A stretch of 64,000 nt of DNA from an uncultured Brachyspira sp. (GTDB lineage Bacteria; Spirochaetota; Brachyspiria; Brachyspirales; Brachyspiraceae): assembly GCF_910588665.1 (NCBI RefSeq), contig NZ_CAJUPR010000005.1:1-64000 (forward strand), in the 5' to 3' direction. Every line of letters starts with the position of its first letter. Positions within the stretch are counted from its first letter, which is position 1. The notes beneath the pieces are model-generated. The model searched no databases. It was given only the letters and a program-made list of their open reading frames with translations, and was not told the origin of the DNA. A program made the position numbers and the translations under genes. Of this stretch, positions 1 to 8,113 are shown in pieces.

Positions 1-111
1 GCAAGAACGAGGCGGCGGGATTATTTATAAACCCGCCGTAATCAGCCGAGTTCGACCGAGTAGGCGCCATTAATGGCGGCATAGCAATAATAAAAATAAT
101 AAAAAACTTTA
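1..111. other. GC-rich inverted-repeat patch at window edge
   Basis: Bases 1-82 are roughly 55% G+C, far above the surroundings. They hold a 7-bp stem (13-19 with 32-38) and a perfect 14-bp palindrome at 65-78. On the minus strand a 27-codon frame opens with ATG at 82 and runs off the window edge, so a gene start cut by the edge is possible. The reading frame is not recognised. It could also be a dispersed repeat or the end of a structured RNA. Confidence 0.35.
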
Positions 112-966
112 TCATATTATTCTATATGTTATCATAGCATTTAAATCAAAGTATAATGTTGCAGTAAACTTAGGATGTTCTATATACTGACCTATTTTTA
201 AATCAATTTCCGTATATATTCTATTTAAAAACTCATATTCAAAATTAGCATAAGCACCTATAGAATGCCATAATTGCTTAGTATTGTTCATATAGGCAAG
301 CATATAATTAACTCCGACTTTTAAAGGCATTAAATCAAAAATAAACATAGAATCAAGCTTATATGATATATCATTTTGATCTCTAATTAATAATAAATCA
401 TAATCTAAATAATACTTTCCAAATTTATTATATGCATATTTAAAAGCAAGCCCTGCCTGTATAGTTAATCCTCTTCCGTCAAATAAGGATTTTAAAAAAC
501 TTATTTTAAATGTCGGCGTAACTTCAGCTTCAAATGATAAATTTGAAGTTTTATGCGCACTTGATATTCCTGAAACTGAAAAATCATCATTAGGACTATT
601 AAAATTTACAAATCCCCTTTTGGCATAAGAAAGATAATAATTAAGCATAGATAATTTTACATCTATATTAAAATACTCCGAAATAGAACTATTAACAAAA
701 AATGTAAGCCTATTCATTTCGGCGCTTATATGATCTTCCATACCTACATCGGTTTTTATTCCCTCCCAAATATATCCTGGAAACATATCAGATATAAATC
801 TGTAAAAAAGCATGATTCTTCCGCCGCCGTCAAAATAAGGGCTGAATCTTCCCTTTAAATCCGCACCTATATAGAGACCTGCCTGCATATTAGTCTGAGC
901 TTTTAAAGGCTTAAATATTATTAAAGCATATATTATAAAAATATATAAAAATTTTATCTGCTTCAT
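112..966 (-). CDS. Outer-membrane beta-barrel-like protein, secreted
   Basis: Hypothetical envelope protein of about 284 residues. I place the start at the ATG at 966 (MKQIKFLY...), not at the upstream TTG at 999, because the first part then reads as a normal signal peptide: two basic residues, a hydrophobic stretch of about 20 residues, then a cleavage region ending in KAQ. The mature part alternates polar and aromatic residues (many Tyr, Phe, Gly) in short strands, as in small outer-membrane barrels. It ends with an aromatic-rich strand. No specific family is recognised. It lies downstream of recA on the same strand, but a terminator at about 1048-1072 separates them. Confidence 0.6.
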   Translation of the reverse strand: MKQIKFLYIFIIYALIIFKPLKAQTNMQAGLYIGADLKGRFSPYFDGGGRIMLFYRFISDMFPGYIWEGIKTDVGMEDHISAEMNRLTFFVNSSISEYFNIDVKLSMLNYYLSYAKRGFVNFNSPNDDFSVSGISSAHKTSNLSFEAEVTPTFKISFLKSLFDGRGLTIQAGLAFKYAYNKFGKYYLDYDLLLIRDQNDISYKLDSMFIFDLMPLKVGVNYMLAYMNNTKQLWHSIGAYANFEYEFLNRIYTEIDLKIGQYIEHPKFTATLYFDLNAMITYRII

Positions 967-1047
967 TAAAAAACATTCTATAATTAATTTTATAAGCAAT
1001 ATTATATCATTTTATAAAAATATGTATATGCCTTTTTATTTAAAATA

Positions 1048-1072
1048 AAAAAAGGGCTCAATATAAAGCCCT
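1048..1072 (-). terminator. Rho-independent terminator of recA
   Basis: Read on the minus strand, a GGGCT stem and an AGCCC partner enclose an 8-base loop and are followed by a run of seven T. It lies about 35 bases after the recA stop codon. Confidence 0.75.
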
Positions 1073-1105
1073 GTATTAAAAAATAAATTATTTTACTTAT
1101 AATTA

Positions 1106-2383
1106 TTAATTTTTTACTGGAGTTACAATAGTATCCTCAAAATCATTATCGCTGTAAGTTTCATCATTGGAATATGCCTCTTGTACACTCATTAAAAGAT
1201 TAGAATCATCTTCATCTTTCTTTTTAGATTTTTTGCTTGAAGATTTAATTTCTGAATTTTCATCTTCATTATCTTCTTTTGAACCTTCTTTAACGCCGCC
1301 GTTTTTCTGCTCTTCTAAATATTCAGCAAGCTTTTCTTTTACTTTATCCGCTCCGCCCATATTTAATGTTTCTCTAATCTGTATTTCAAGCTCCATACGC
1401 ATTTTAGTATCCGATGCAAGAAGCTCCCTCACCTTTTCTTTACCCTGTGCAATCTGCTCGCCGTTGTAATAAAACCAAGCTCCGCTTCTTGTTATTATTT
1501 TCGCCTCCATTGCCAAATCAATTAAAAGCCCCTCAGATGATATGCCTTTTCCGAATATTATTTCCAAATTAACAATTTTAAATGGAGATGATAATTTGTT
1601 TTTCACTACTTTTATCTTTACTTTATGACCTATAGTTTCATCGCCTTTTTTAATCCATTCAGTTCTTCTGATATCAAGCCTTACTGAAGAATAAAACTTC
1701 AAAGCCTTACCGCCTGTTGTAGTTTCAGTAGGACCTGCACCGTAACCTGTAGTTGCAATATTCTGTCTTAACTGATTAATAAATATTACAGCAGTATTGG
1801 TATTGCTTATTATAGCTGTAAGTTTTCTCAGAGCATGACTCATAAGTCTGGCTTGCAAAGCTATATGAGCGTCTCCTATATCTCCCGCAAGTTCCGCCTT
1901 AGAAACAAGCGCCGCAACAGAATCTACAACTACTATATCGAAAGCTGTGGAAGAAACAACTTTTTCTAATATTTCCAAAGCTTCTTCGCCGCTGTTAGGC
2001 TGAGAAATATATAAATTATCAATATCAACACCTAAAGCACTTGCATATATAGGATCCAAAGCATGTTCGGCATCTATAAAAGCCGCATATCCTCCAGCCT
2101 TCTGTGCCTCAGCTATAATATGAAGCGTAAGAGTAGTTTTTCCAGATGCCTCATGTCCGTAAATCTCTATTATCCTTCCTCTTGGCACTCCGCCTACGCC
2201 TAAAGCATGATCAAGCGTTAATGCTCCTGTGGAAATAACACCAACATTAACGGTTTTATTGCTTCCAAGCCTCATAAATGATCCAGCACCATATTTTTTA
2301 TTTATCTGATCTGTAATAGCTTCAATAGCTTCGCTTTTACCGTCTTTTTTTATTTCAGAAGTTTCTTTCTTTTTAGTAGCCAT
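1106..2383 (-). CDS. recA: Recombinase RecA
   Basis: Homologous recombination and SOS co-protease: an ATPase that forms filaments on single-stranded DNA and drives strand exchange. At 425 residues it is longer than the usual 345-360. Walker A is at about 76-83 and reads GHEASGKT where most RecA proteins have GPESSGKT. Walker B (VVVDSVAAL) is near 151-159, and the L2 region with GGKALKFYSS is near 224-233. After about residue 360 a 65-residue tail rich in Lys, Glu, Asp and Ser follows, longer than the normal acidic tail. The start is set by a clear AGGAG just upstream. A promoter is visible at 2430-2457. I see no obvious LexA-type inverted repeat in the short upstream region. Confidence 0.98.
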   Translation of the reverse strand: MATKKKETSEIKKDGKSEAIEAITDQINKKYGAGSFMRLGSNKTVNVGVISTGALTLDHALGVGGVPRGRIIEIYGHEASGKTTLTLHIIAEAQKAGGYAAFIDAEHALDPIYASALGVDIDNLYISQPNSGEEALEILEKVVSSTAFDIVVVDSVAALVSKAELAGDIGDAHIALQARLMSHALRKLTAIISNTNTAVIFINQLRQNIATTGYGAGPTETTTGGKALKFYSSVRLDIRRTEWIKKGDETIGHKVKIKVVKNKLSSPFKIVNLEIIFGKGISSEGLLIDLAMEAKIITRSGAWFYYNGEQIAQGKEKVRELLASDTKMRMELEIQIRETLNMGGADKVKEKLAEYLEEQKNGGVKEGSKEDNEDENSEIKSSSKKSKKKDEDDSNLLMSVQEAYSNDETYSDNDFEDTIVTPVKN

Positions 2384-2429
2384 TTATATTTTCTCCTAAA
2401 AAAATAATATAATAATATAATAATAATAT

Positions 2430-2457
2430 ATTGTATAAAAATACATTATTTTGTCAA
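2430..2457 (-). promoter_or_regulatory. Sigma-70 promoter of recA
   Basis: On the minus strand TTGACA (2452-2457) and TACAAT (2430-2435) are separated by 16 bases, a near-consensus vegetative promoter about 47 bases before the recA start codon. Confidence 0.65.
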
Positions 2458-2505
2458 GTTGTTTGCTAATAAATAATAAAAAAATTAAGATATATACATA
2501 AAAAG

Positions 2506-2609
2506 CCCCTTATAACAGGAAAACTAGCACCCAATTGGGCTGACTTACCGTTGCTTCCTTCCGAACCTGGCGGATTCATCATCAATTGCCGTAGAACCCT
2601 GTTATAAGA
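2506..2609 (-). ncRNA. ffs: Signal recognition particle RNA, small bacterial form (4.5S type)
   Basis: The minus strand carries the universal SRP RNA tip: GGTTCGGAAGGAAGCA in the apical loop, which binds Ffh. The two ends (CTTATAACAGG and CCTGTTATAAG) pair to close a single long hairpin of about 104 bases. A T-run follows the 3' side. The RNA guides nascent membrane and secreted proteins to the translocon with Ffh. It sits just downstream of tRNA-Ser, so the three RNA genes are probably transcribed together. Confidence 0.9.
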
Positions 2610-2636
2610 GATGTAAAAATTAAAAAGAACTATACA

Positions 2637-2721
2637 CGGAGAGAGTGGGATTCGAACCCACGGTACTTTACGCACACACGACTTCCAATCGTGCTCCTTA
2701 GGCCAGCTCGGACATCTCTCC
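2637..2721 (-). tRNA. tRNA-Ser (anticodon GGA)
   Basis: Class II tRNA with a 7-bp acceptor stem (GGAGAGA / TCTCTCC), the anticodon stem CACGA/TCGTG around loop TTGGAAG (anticodon GGA), a long variable arm, and the T arm with GGTTCGAATCC. No CCA is encoded. It reads UCC and UCU. Confidence 0.95.
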
Positions 2722-2735
2722 TTATTAGGATTCAA

Positions 2736-2809
2736 TGTGCCTGAGAAGATTTGAACTTCCAGCCTTCAGAACCGCAATCTGATGCTCTATCCAATTGAGC
2801 TACAGGCAC
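2736..2809 (-). tRNA. tRNA-Arg (anticodon GCG)
   Basis: Acceptor stem GTGCCTG/CAGGCAC, D arm GCTC/GAGC, anticodon stem TCAGA/TCTGA around loop TTGCGGT, T arm with GTTCAAAT. The anticodon therefore reads GCG, not the usual bacterial ACG that is edited to ICG. C35, G36 and discriminator A agree with arginine identity. It should read CGC and, by wobble, CGU. It lies 15 bases upstream of tRNA-Ser. Confidence 0.9.
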
Positions 2810-2885
2810 TTAAATATTTTAGTGTAAAAATTATAACATAATTGATATTTTTTTGCAAATTTCCACACCATATAATACATAAATA

Positions 2886-3629
2886 TTATAAACCGAATAT
2901 ACCCTGCCCGAATTTCAAGCCTAACTGAACGCCTAAATCAAATGAGGCCAAATTTCTGCTGTCAACATATTCTCTTTCAGCACCTCTTAAATCTATACCG
3001 AAATCAGTACCCATATAAGCACCCAGTACAACAGCAATTTCATTATGCACATAAAAAGAATAGTCAAATGTAAGTTTAATATAAGTCATAACTGCATTCT
3101 TCATGACATCATTCATTTGGGAAACTTTATAATAACTAGTCATTTCTGTAATAGTATTATCATGCGACGATTCTAATGTATGTGTTAAATGCATTGGTAT
3201 TTTTACTCCTATGCCCAATCCGAAAGCAAAATTATTATAGTGAAATTTAGGCAGTATTCCCAAAGATAAGCTTTCAAAAGTATAGTATTCTTTTTTATTC
3301 ACATTAACGCCGTTATTATTATAAAAATCAGTTAAAGAAAATGTATCATGCGAATAACCCAAATCTAATAATAAACTTATTCCTTTATTTCCGTCCGTTA
3401 TCAAATATCCTGCATTAATATTTATTCCGCTATCAAATCCAACAGAGCCTACTTTTTTCTTATAATTATTTACATAATCTGAAGGGGCATCTTTAAAAAA
3501 GTTTACATTATAAAAACTGAAACTAGCACCTACTGGAACCATAATTCCAAACTGCCAGCCGCTTTCGGCAAAAGATAATTTTGAAAATACAAGCATAAAA
3601 GATAGTATAATGATTAATTTTTGTCTCAT
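2886..3629 (-). CDS. Outer-membrane protein-like, secreted, 247 residues
   Basis: Small beta-barrel-like protein with a signal peptide (MRQKL..., hydrophobic stretch, cleavage after SFA at about residue 21). The mature part has alternating strands with many Gly, Tyr and Phe. It contains the segments FESLSLGILPKF and GLGIGVKIP and a C-terminal GVQLGLKFG strand. The broken gene at 12432-13166 has matching segments (YHSLQ-LAILPKI, GIGGGVKIPL, GVQLGLKFG), so the two are paralogues. The start is fixed by AAGGAG seven bases upstream. It lies downstream of rsfS with an 18-base gap and may share its transcript. Function is unknown; a porin-like or surface role is an inference. Confidence 0.75.
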   Translation of the reverse strand: MRQKLIIILSFMLVFSKLSFAESGWQFGIMVPVGASFSFYNVNFFKDAPSDYVNNYKKKVGSVGFDSGININAGYLITDGNKGISLLLDLGYSHDTFSLTDFYNNNGVNVNKKEYYTFESLSLGILPKFHYNNFAFGLGIGVKIPMHLTHTLESSHDNTITEMTSYYKVSQMNDVMKNAVMTYIKLTFDYSFYVHNEIAVVLGAYMGTDFGIDLRGAEREYVDSRNLASFDLGVQLGLKFGQGIFGL

Positions 3630-3647
3630 ATATAATACTCCTTAAAG

Positions 3648-4106
3648 TTAAAATTCAGGCATATCTATTTTCTTAGCCTCATGCCATAATTTATCTAAAT
3701 CGTAATATTCTCTGCCCTCTTCGGTAAATATATGCACAACCAAAAATCCATAATCGCTTAAATACCATACGGACTGAGTATCATTATTGTTCTGCGCATA
3801 AGGGAGAACTCCTTCAAGTTTTAAATCTTTATAAACTGCATCGGAGCCCGCTTTCATCTGAGGGGAAGAAGAAGCTGTAGCCAATATAAAAAAGTCGGAT
3901 AAACTTGTAACTTCCTCCAAATCTAATATAACAATATCTTCAAGTTTTTTATTATGCAAAGCCTTAGCCGCTTTTAAAGTCAGCTCTTTTGCTTTGTTTT
4001 TATCTATAATTTTTTTCTTTCTCTTTTTCAATTTTGTTTCTGAAACTTCATTAACATCATTATTTGAAAATTCTTTATCTTCTTTTTTATTATTGCGTAA
4101 TTTCAT
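3648..4106 (-). CDS. rsfS: Ribosomal silencing factor RsfS
   Basis: Binds ribosomal protein L14 (uL14) and blocks joining of the two subunits when nutrients are short. The conserved part (about residues 45-150) has the family marks: the segment around LEEVTSLSDFFILATASS, the QSVWYLSDYGFLVVHIFTEEGREYYDLDKLW block, and the closing acidic residues. The first 45 residues are a Lys-rich extension. I choose ATG at 4106 because GGGGA lies nine bases before it, whereas the ATG at 4115 touches that site. The reading frame overlaps the end of the upstream LCP gene by 17 bases, suggesting translational coupling. A neighbouring LCP gene is a common arrangement for rsfS. Confidence 0.92.
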   Translation of the reverse strand: MKLRNNKKEDKEFSNNDVNEVSETKLKKRKKKIIDKNKAKELTLKAAKALHNKKLEDIVILDLEEVTSLSDFFILATASSSPQMKAGSDAVYKDLKLEGVLPYAQNNNDTQSVWYLSDYGFLVVHIFTEEGREYYDLDKLWHEAKKIDMPEF

Positions 4107-5307
4107 AATAATCATTCCCCAAAATTAATACTGCATTATTTAATACTCTTCTGTCGGTTTTTGCATATATTCTTGCAATCCTTTCTTCATTTGCAACCAT
4201 AAATGCTTTTTCAATCTGCCCGTCTCTGATAAGAACCACACTCTCATTCAGCCTAATTCCGAAATTGCCGTATTCTCCAGCCGAAAAACCTCTGTAGCGC
4301 ATTCTGATATTTACTCTGTCTGCAAGTCCCACAACAGAAGTGGCATTAAGAACCGTTAAGCTTACATCTTCATTATTTAATTTGCTCTTCTGAGTTTTAA
4401 GCTCCACATACAAAGTTAAATCTTCCATCTGCTTAATAAAAGCTCTTCCGTTGAATATAGGTGTTAAAACTCCGTCATCATTAACTCTTGCATCTATATT
4501 TTCTATAACCAGAGTCCTTTCATTACTGTTTGCAAGTATATTCATAAATGCCTTTATGTCGGGAGGTCTTAAATTGCTTTTTATCTTATAAAATAAAGCA
4601 TTCCTCATATCCTTAGAACTAATTATATTTCTAAGCTGATGGCTTTGTATTAAGCCTATCATAGAATTAACTATAATATCCTCCAATTTATATAAAGTCT
4701 CTATATCTTCATAACCTTTCATATTCAAATAATGTAAATATGATATTGTTTTTTTTCCAGTAAAAACCCATTCGCCTATATCAAATGAAAGTTCATAGCC
4801 TTTTTCTTCATCTTTATAATAAATAGGCTCTTCAATATACATTTTAATGCCGCCTATTAAATCTATGATATCAGATATTTGACTATTATTAACTGTAATA
4901 TTATAGCTTATTTTTTTATTTAAAGAAGCTTCAATAACCTTAAAAACTGCTTTTTCTCCTTTTTCTTTATAGAGTTTATTCAGCTCTAAATAAATGGAAT
5001 CTCTGTTATTATGTAATGCTAAATTTCTTGGAAGTCCTATTAAGCCTATTCTGTTATTCAGAGAGGATACTATACCTGCATAAGCCCCGTAAATATTATT
5101 ATCATCTACAAATAAAATTGAAAAATATAAAGGCTTATCATTTCTTTTTGCTATATCCAATTTGCTTACAAAAAAATAATAAAATAATAAACCGATAAAA
5201 GTTAATGAAAATAATGCGGAAAAAATTATTAAAAAAACGGCTTTTTTATTAGCCTGACTTATTATTCTTAAAGCATTATCATTAATATTTTTATCTTTTT
5301 TATTCAT
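4090..5307 (-). CDS. LytR-CpsA-Psr (LCP) family protein
   Basis: Cell-envelope protein of 405 residues. LCP enzymes transfer lipid-linked glycopolymers to peptidoglycan. A short cytoplasmic Lys-rich start is followed by a single membrane helix (about residues 24-48), then the extracytoplasmic LCP domain (about 60-240: LFVDDN, IGLIGLPRNLAL, ISDIIDLIGGIKMYIEEP, KKTISYLHYLN). A LytR C-terminal domain comes after about 310 (VSLTVLNATSVVGLADRV...). It is translationally coupled to rsfS downstream. The target polymer in a spirochaete without classical teichoic acid is unknown, and the substrate is not shown by the sequence. Confidence 0.85.
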   Translation of the reverse strand: MNKKDKNINDNALRIISQANKKAVFLIIFSALFSLTFIGLLFYYFFVSKLDIAKRNDKPLYFSILFVDDNNIYGAYAGIVSSLNNRIGLIGLPRNLALHNNRDSIYLELNKLYKEKGEKAVFKVIEASLNKKISYNITVNNSQISDIIDLIGGIKMYIEEPIYYKDEEKGYELSFDIGEWVFTGKKTISYLHYLNMKGYEDIETLYKLEDIIVNSMIGLIQSHQLRNIISSKDMRNALFYKIKSNLRPPDIKAFMNILANSNERTLVIENIDARVNDDGVLTPIFNGRAFIKQMEDLTLYVELKTQKSKLNNEDVSLTVLNATSVVGLADRVNIRMRYRGFSAGEYGNFGIRLNESVVLIRDGQIEKAFMVANEERIARIYAKTDRRVLNNAVLILGNDYYEITQ

Positions 5308-5394
5308 TTATATATAATATATTATGTTAATTGAGTTGTCAAATATATTTTTATGTAAAAATCTTTATGTTAAATATTGAAATTGTTAAAGTTT

Positions 5395-5423
5395 ATAATA
5401 TAATATAATATAATATAATATAT
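5395..5423. repeat. Short tandem repeat, 5-bp unit TAATA
   Basis: About six head-to-tail copies of a TAATA unit lie in the divergent region between the LCP gene and the 40-codon ORF at 5450. Such a repeat could change length by slippage and alter promoter spacing, but in DNA this AT-rich it may also be chance. Confidence 0.6.
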
Positions 5424-5449
5424 TCATATAAAATTATTGGATTTTTGCT

Positions 5450-5572
5450 ATGAATTTTTTAAAAAAAATTATATTTATTTTCGGACTAATTCTTTCGTTA
5501 ATATCATTAAATACTTTAATGTTATGCCGAAAACATAGAAAAGACTGCAAGGAAATAGACAAAGACTACTAG
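5450..5572 (+). CDS. Small membrane protein, 40 residues
   Basis: Starts MNFLKKIIFIFGLILSL, a basic start followed by one hydrophobic helix of about 20 residues, then a short polar, charged tail (CRKHRKDCKEIDKDY) with two Cys. Its TAG stop ends three bases before the ATG of the next gene, so the two are probably cotranscribed. There is no strong ribosome binding site and no known family. It could be a small membrane or lipoprotein-like peptide, though a proper lipobox is not visible. Coding potential rests on the tight spacing and the signal-like start only. Confidence 0.4.
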   Translation: MNFLKKIIFIFGLILSLISLNTLMLCRKHRKDCKEIDKDY

Positions 5573-5575
5573 TAT

Positions 5576-6550
5576 ATGATTTTTCATAAAAACAAATTTA
5601 CATTATTACTGATACTTTTCTTTAGCATTAATATATACCCTGTAACTATAACTATTCTTCCGTTTTCAAGCATTAATGAATCTTGGATAGAAGAATATAA
5701 TGCCGATGACGGTATGCCGAGAATACTGGGAGATGTATTAATAAATACAAAAATGATAAATGCTACCGATTATGATCTTCTCATATCGTACTTCAGTTCT
5801 TATGAAATAGTGGCATCATATAAAATTTTAAAGACTAATTTGCAGGTGGCTTCCGATTTTATTAAAGAAACATTTAATTCGGATTACATAATAACGGGAG
5901 AAATACTAAACTTCAATTTAAAAAAAGGCGGAAAAGATACGGCAAATGCAGAGTTCAAAGTAAATTTAATAGATATAAACTCATTAAAAACTGTTCAGTC
6001 TTTTACAGACAGCGGAAGTTATACATTGCCTAATAATAGCCCCGTATATTCATCGGAAGACGCTCTTTTTATAGAAACTGCTCTTGGCAGGGCTTCTTAT
6101 ATAGCTTTAAATAAAACAGCAAATAAAATTACTGAATTTCTTAAAAATCCTCCTCTTACTGGAATAATAACAAGAATAGAGGATAATAAAATTTATATAA
6201 ATTTAGGAAAAATAAATAATATAAAAAAAGGCGATGAATTTAATATATATAAAACAGATAAGGTACTGGAATTACCCAATGAAAAAAGTATTTCAACTAA
6301 TATAAGCAACAGCCCGAAAAATTTTATTCATACAAATGAAAATACAAAAGAATATATGGGAGTTAGAACAAATGAAAACGGAGATGTTTGGTACACCAGC
6401 GAAATGCTTTATAAATACAGATACTATAAAAATATTGAAACTTTTATAGGCTCAGCCAAAGTTATAGAAACTTATGATAATTTTGCAATACTTGAAAATA
6501 CTGATAAAAAAGAAATAGAACTTATGATGACGGTGAAAATAAAAAATTAG
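5576..6550 (+). CDS. Secreted CsgG/FlgT-like protein of unknown function
   Basis: 324 residues with a signal peptide (MIFHKNKFTLLLILFFSINIYP). After cleavage comes VTITILPFSSINESW, a strand typical of CsgG- and TolB-N-type domains. Next is a helix-strand region with DYIITGEI and AEFKVNLIDINS (about 105-145), as in the CsgG fold. A C-terminal part (about 200-235: TGIITRIEDNKIYINLGKINNIKKGDEFNIYK) resembles the small beta domain of FlgT-type proteins. The gene is followed 14 bases later by another unknown gene with a good AGGAG site, so they form a pair. A periplasmic assembly role is an inference from fold resemblance only. Confidence 0.6.
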   Translation: MIFHKNKFTLLLILFFSINIYPVTITILPFSSINESWIEEYNADDGMPRILGDVLINTKMINATDYDLLISYFSSYEIVASYKILKTNLQVASDFIKETFNSDYIITGEILNFNLKKGGKDTANAEFKVNLIDINSLKTVQSFTDSGSYTLPNNSPVYSSEDALFIETALGRASYIALNKTANKITEFLKNPPLTGIITRIEDNKIYINLGKINNIKKGDEFNIYKTDKVLELPNEKSISTNISNSPKNFIHTNENTKEYMGVRTNENGDVWYTSEMLYKYRYYKNIETFIGSAKVIETYDNFAILENTDKKEIELMMTVKIKN

Positions 6551-6564
6551 GAGATAATCAATAT

Positions 6565-7548
6565 ATGATATCAAAACATAATGTAATATACAATGATATT
6601 GATAAAGAAGATTATTATATTTATATAGATCATAAAAATAATAAAGGCATATTCGCTCCTTATTATAAAGGAACTTGGAATAGTTTTTTATATGATTTTA
6701 AATTAGATATATGCAGAATATTTCATAAAAATGCAAGATCATATTCAATACTTGATATATCTCTAGACGGAACGGCAATAATGACAATATCGGTTGCAGG
6801 CAAAGATGATCAGCATAATATATTTAAGATAATAGAAATAGGAACGAATAAAGTTTTATTAGAAATAACAAATCTATATGTTTATGAGGCGAATTTTACA
6901 GTAAATCCTAGATATATATTTATAAGAGCAAGAGATATAAATATTATGAAAGTGTTTATATATGATATACATACAAAAAAAATTGTATATACATTAAAAG
7001 AAAATATTTTAATAGTAAACGGAGCTTTTGATGAAAAAAGAGAGATATTTTCATATCCTTCTGCTTCAGAAATCAGAATTATTAATCATTTAAACTTTAA
7101 TACACTTACCGAAACAAAAGAATTAATACAATACTCTGAAATTAAAGCATCAAAAATATTTAATGCAGGAGGAAAAGATTTACTTCTTATTGACAACAAT
7201 GAATATATATCTCTGTACAGCGATAAAAAAATAATTTGGAAAATACAATTTCTTTCTTTTGTTAATTACTATATCGGAGGTTTTTTCTATCTTAAAGAAG
7301 ATAATAAAGTATATTTAGATACACCCGCTATTATTCAGGAAAAAATGTCAAACACTCAAATTGACTCTATGGTATTATACAGAATAGATGCATACTCAGG
7401 CAATATAGAAGCTATACAGCTGCCTTCTAAAATAAAATATAAAAAATTTACTCATATGTTTGATTATAAAATTATAGATGCATCAGGTAATATATTTGAT
7501 TTGAAAGACAGAACTGCATATTCATTTCCAATAAAAACATACAGATAG
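6565..7548 (+). CDS. Hypothetical protein, beta-propeller-like
   Basis: 327 residues, no signal peptide or membrane segment. The chain is a series of short strand pairs with recurring patterns such as YSILDISLDGTAIMTISV, FKIIEIGTNKVLLEI, and RYIFIRARDINIMKVFIYDIHTKKIVYTL, which look like WD40/TolB-type propeller blades. AGGAG lies nine bases before the ATG. It is probably cotranscribed with the upstream CsgG-like gene. No family is recognised; a scaffold role is an inference. Confidence 0.6.
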   Translation: MISKHNVIYNDIDKEDYYIYIDHKNNKGIFAPYYKGTWNSFLYDFKLDICRIFHKNARSYSILDISLDGTAIMTISVAGKDDQHNIFKIIEIGTNKVLLEITNLYVYEANFTVNPRYIFIRARDINIMKVFIYDIHTKKIVYTLKENILIVNGAFDEKREIFSYPSASEIRIINHLNFNTLTETKELIQYSEIKASKIFNAGGKDLLLIDNNEYISLYSDKKIIWKIQFLSFVNYYIGGFFYLKEDNKVYLDTPAIIQEKMSNTQIDSMVLYRIDAYSGNIEAIQLPSKIKYKKFTHMFDYKIIDASGNIFDLKDRTAYSFPIKTYR

Positions 7549-7603
7549 AAATATATAAAAGAAAGCTATTGATTTAAAAATAATTATTACTATAATAAAT
7601 ATT

Positions 7604-8068
7604 ATGAGAAATAATATATTATTTACTGTTATATGGCTTGCAATCATTATTTCATGCAATGAAAAACAGAATAATGAATACATAGTATACAGCACAAACA
7701 AAAACTTATCTGATGAAGAATATCATGTATTAATAAATAAAGGCACCGAAATACCATTCACGGGAGATCTTTTACATCTTAAAGAAGATGGTATATATAT
7801 ATGCAGAATATGCGAAACTCCTTTATTCAGCTCAGAAGCAAAATTCGACTCTGGAACAGGCTGGCCTAGTTTTGATGATGCAATAAAAGAAAATGTTAAA
7901 CTTATCCCTGAAGATAATAAAATTGAGACGGTATGCGCAAACTGCGGCGGACATTTAGGGCATGTATTTTACGGAGAAAACTTTACAAAAAAAGACATCA
8001 GATATTGCATTAATTCGGTTTCCTTAGATTTTATAAGCAAATTTACTAATAAAAATTCAGAAAAATAA
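7604..8068 (+). CDS. msrB: Peptide-methionine (R)-S-oxide reductase MsrB, lipoprotein form
   Basis: Reduces the R form of methionine sulfoxide in oxidised proteins. The 154-residue chain has the zinc-binding pairs C67-x2-C70 and C111-x2-C114, the FDSGTGWPSF segment, GGHLGHVF, and the catalytic cysteine C135 in RYCINSVSL. The first 18 residues form a lipoprotein signal (hydrophobic stretch ending IIISC), so the enzyme should be anchored to a membrane and act outside the cytoplasm. It is followed by msrA with the same kind of signal, 45 bases on. No clear ribosome binding site is seen. Confidence 0.93.
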   Translation: MRNNILFTVIWLAIIISCNEKQNNEYIVYSTNKNLSDEEYHVLINKGTEIPFTGDLLHLKEDGIYICRICETPLFSSEAKFDSGTGWPSFDDAIKENVKLIPEDNKIETVCANCGGHLGHVFYGENFTKKDIRYCINSVSLDFISKFTNKNSEK

Positions 8069-8113
8069 GCAATATAATGATAATAAAGAATAAATACTGA
8101 CGGAGAAAATTAT

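Noticed and set aside
1167..1469. 100-codon frame on the plus strand inside recA
   Set aside because: Shadow of the recA reading frame.
2384..2470. LexA-type SOS box before recA
   Set aside because: No inverted repeat of a known SOS type is visible near the promoter; spirochaete SOS sites may differ.
2466..2735. An 89-codon frame covering the SRP RNA and tRNA-Ser
   Set aside because: It lies over two clear RNA genes on the same strand and has no ribosome site.
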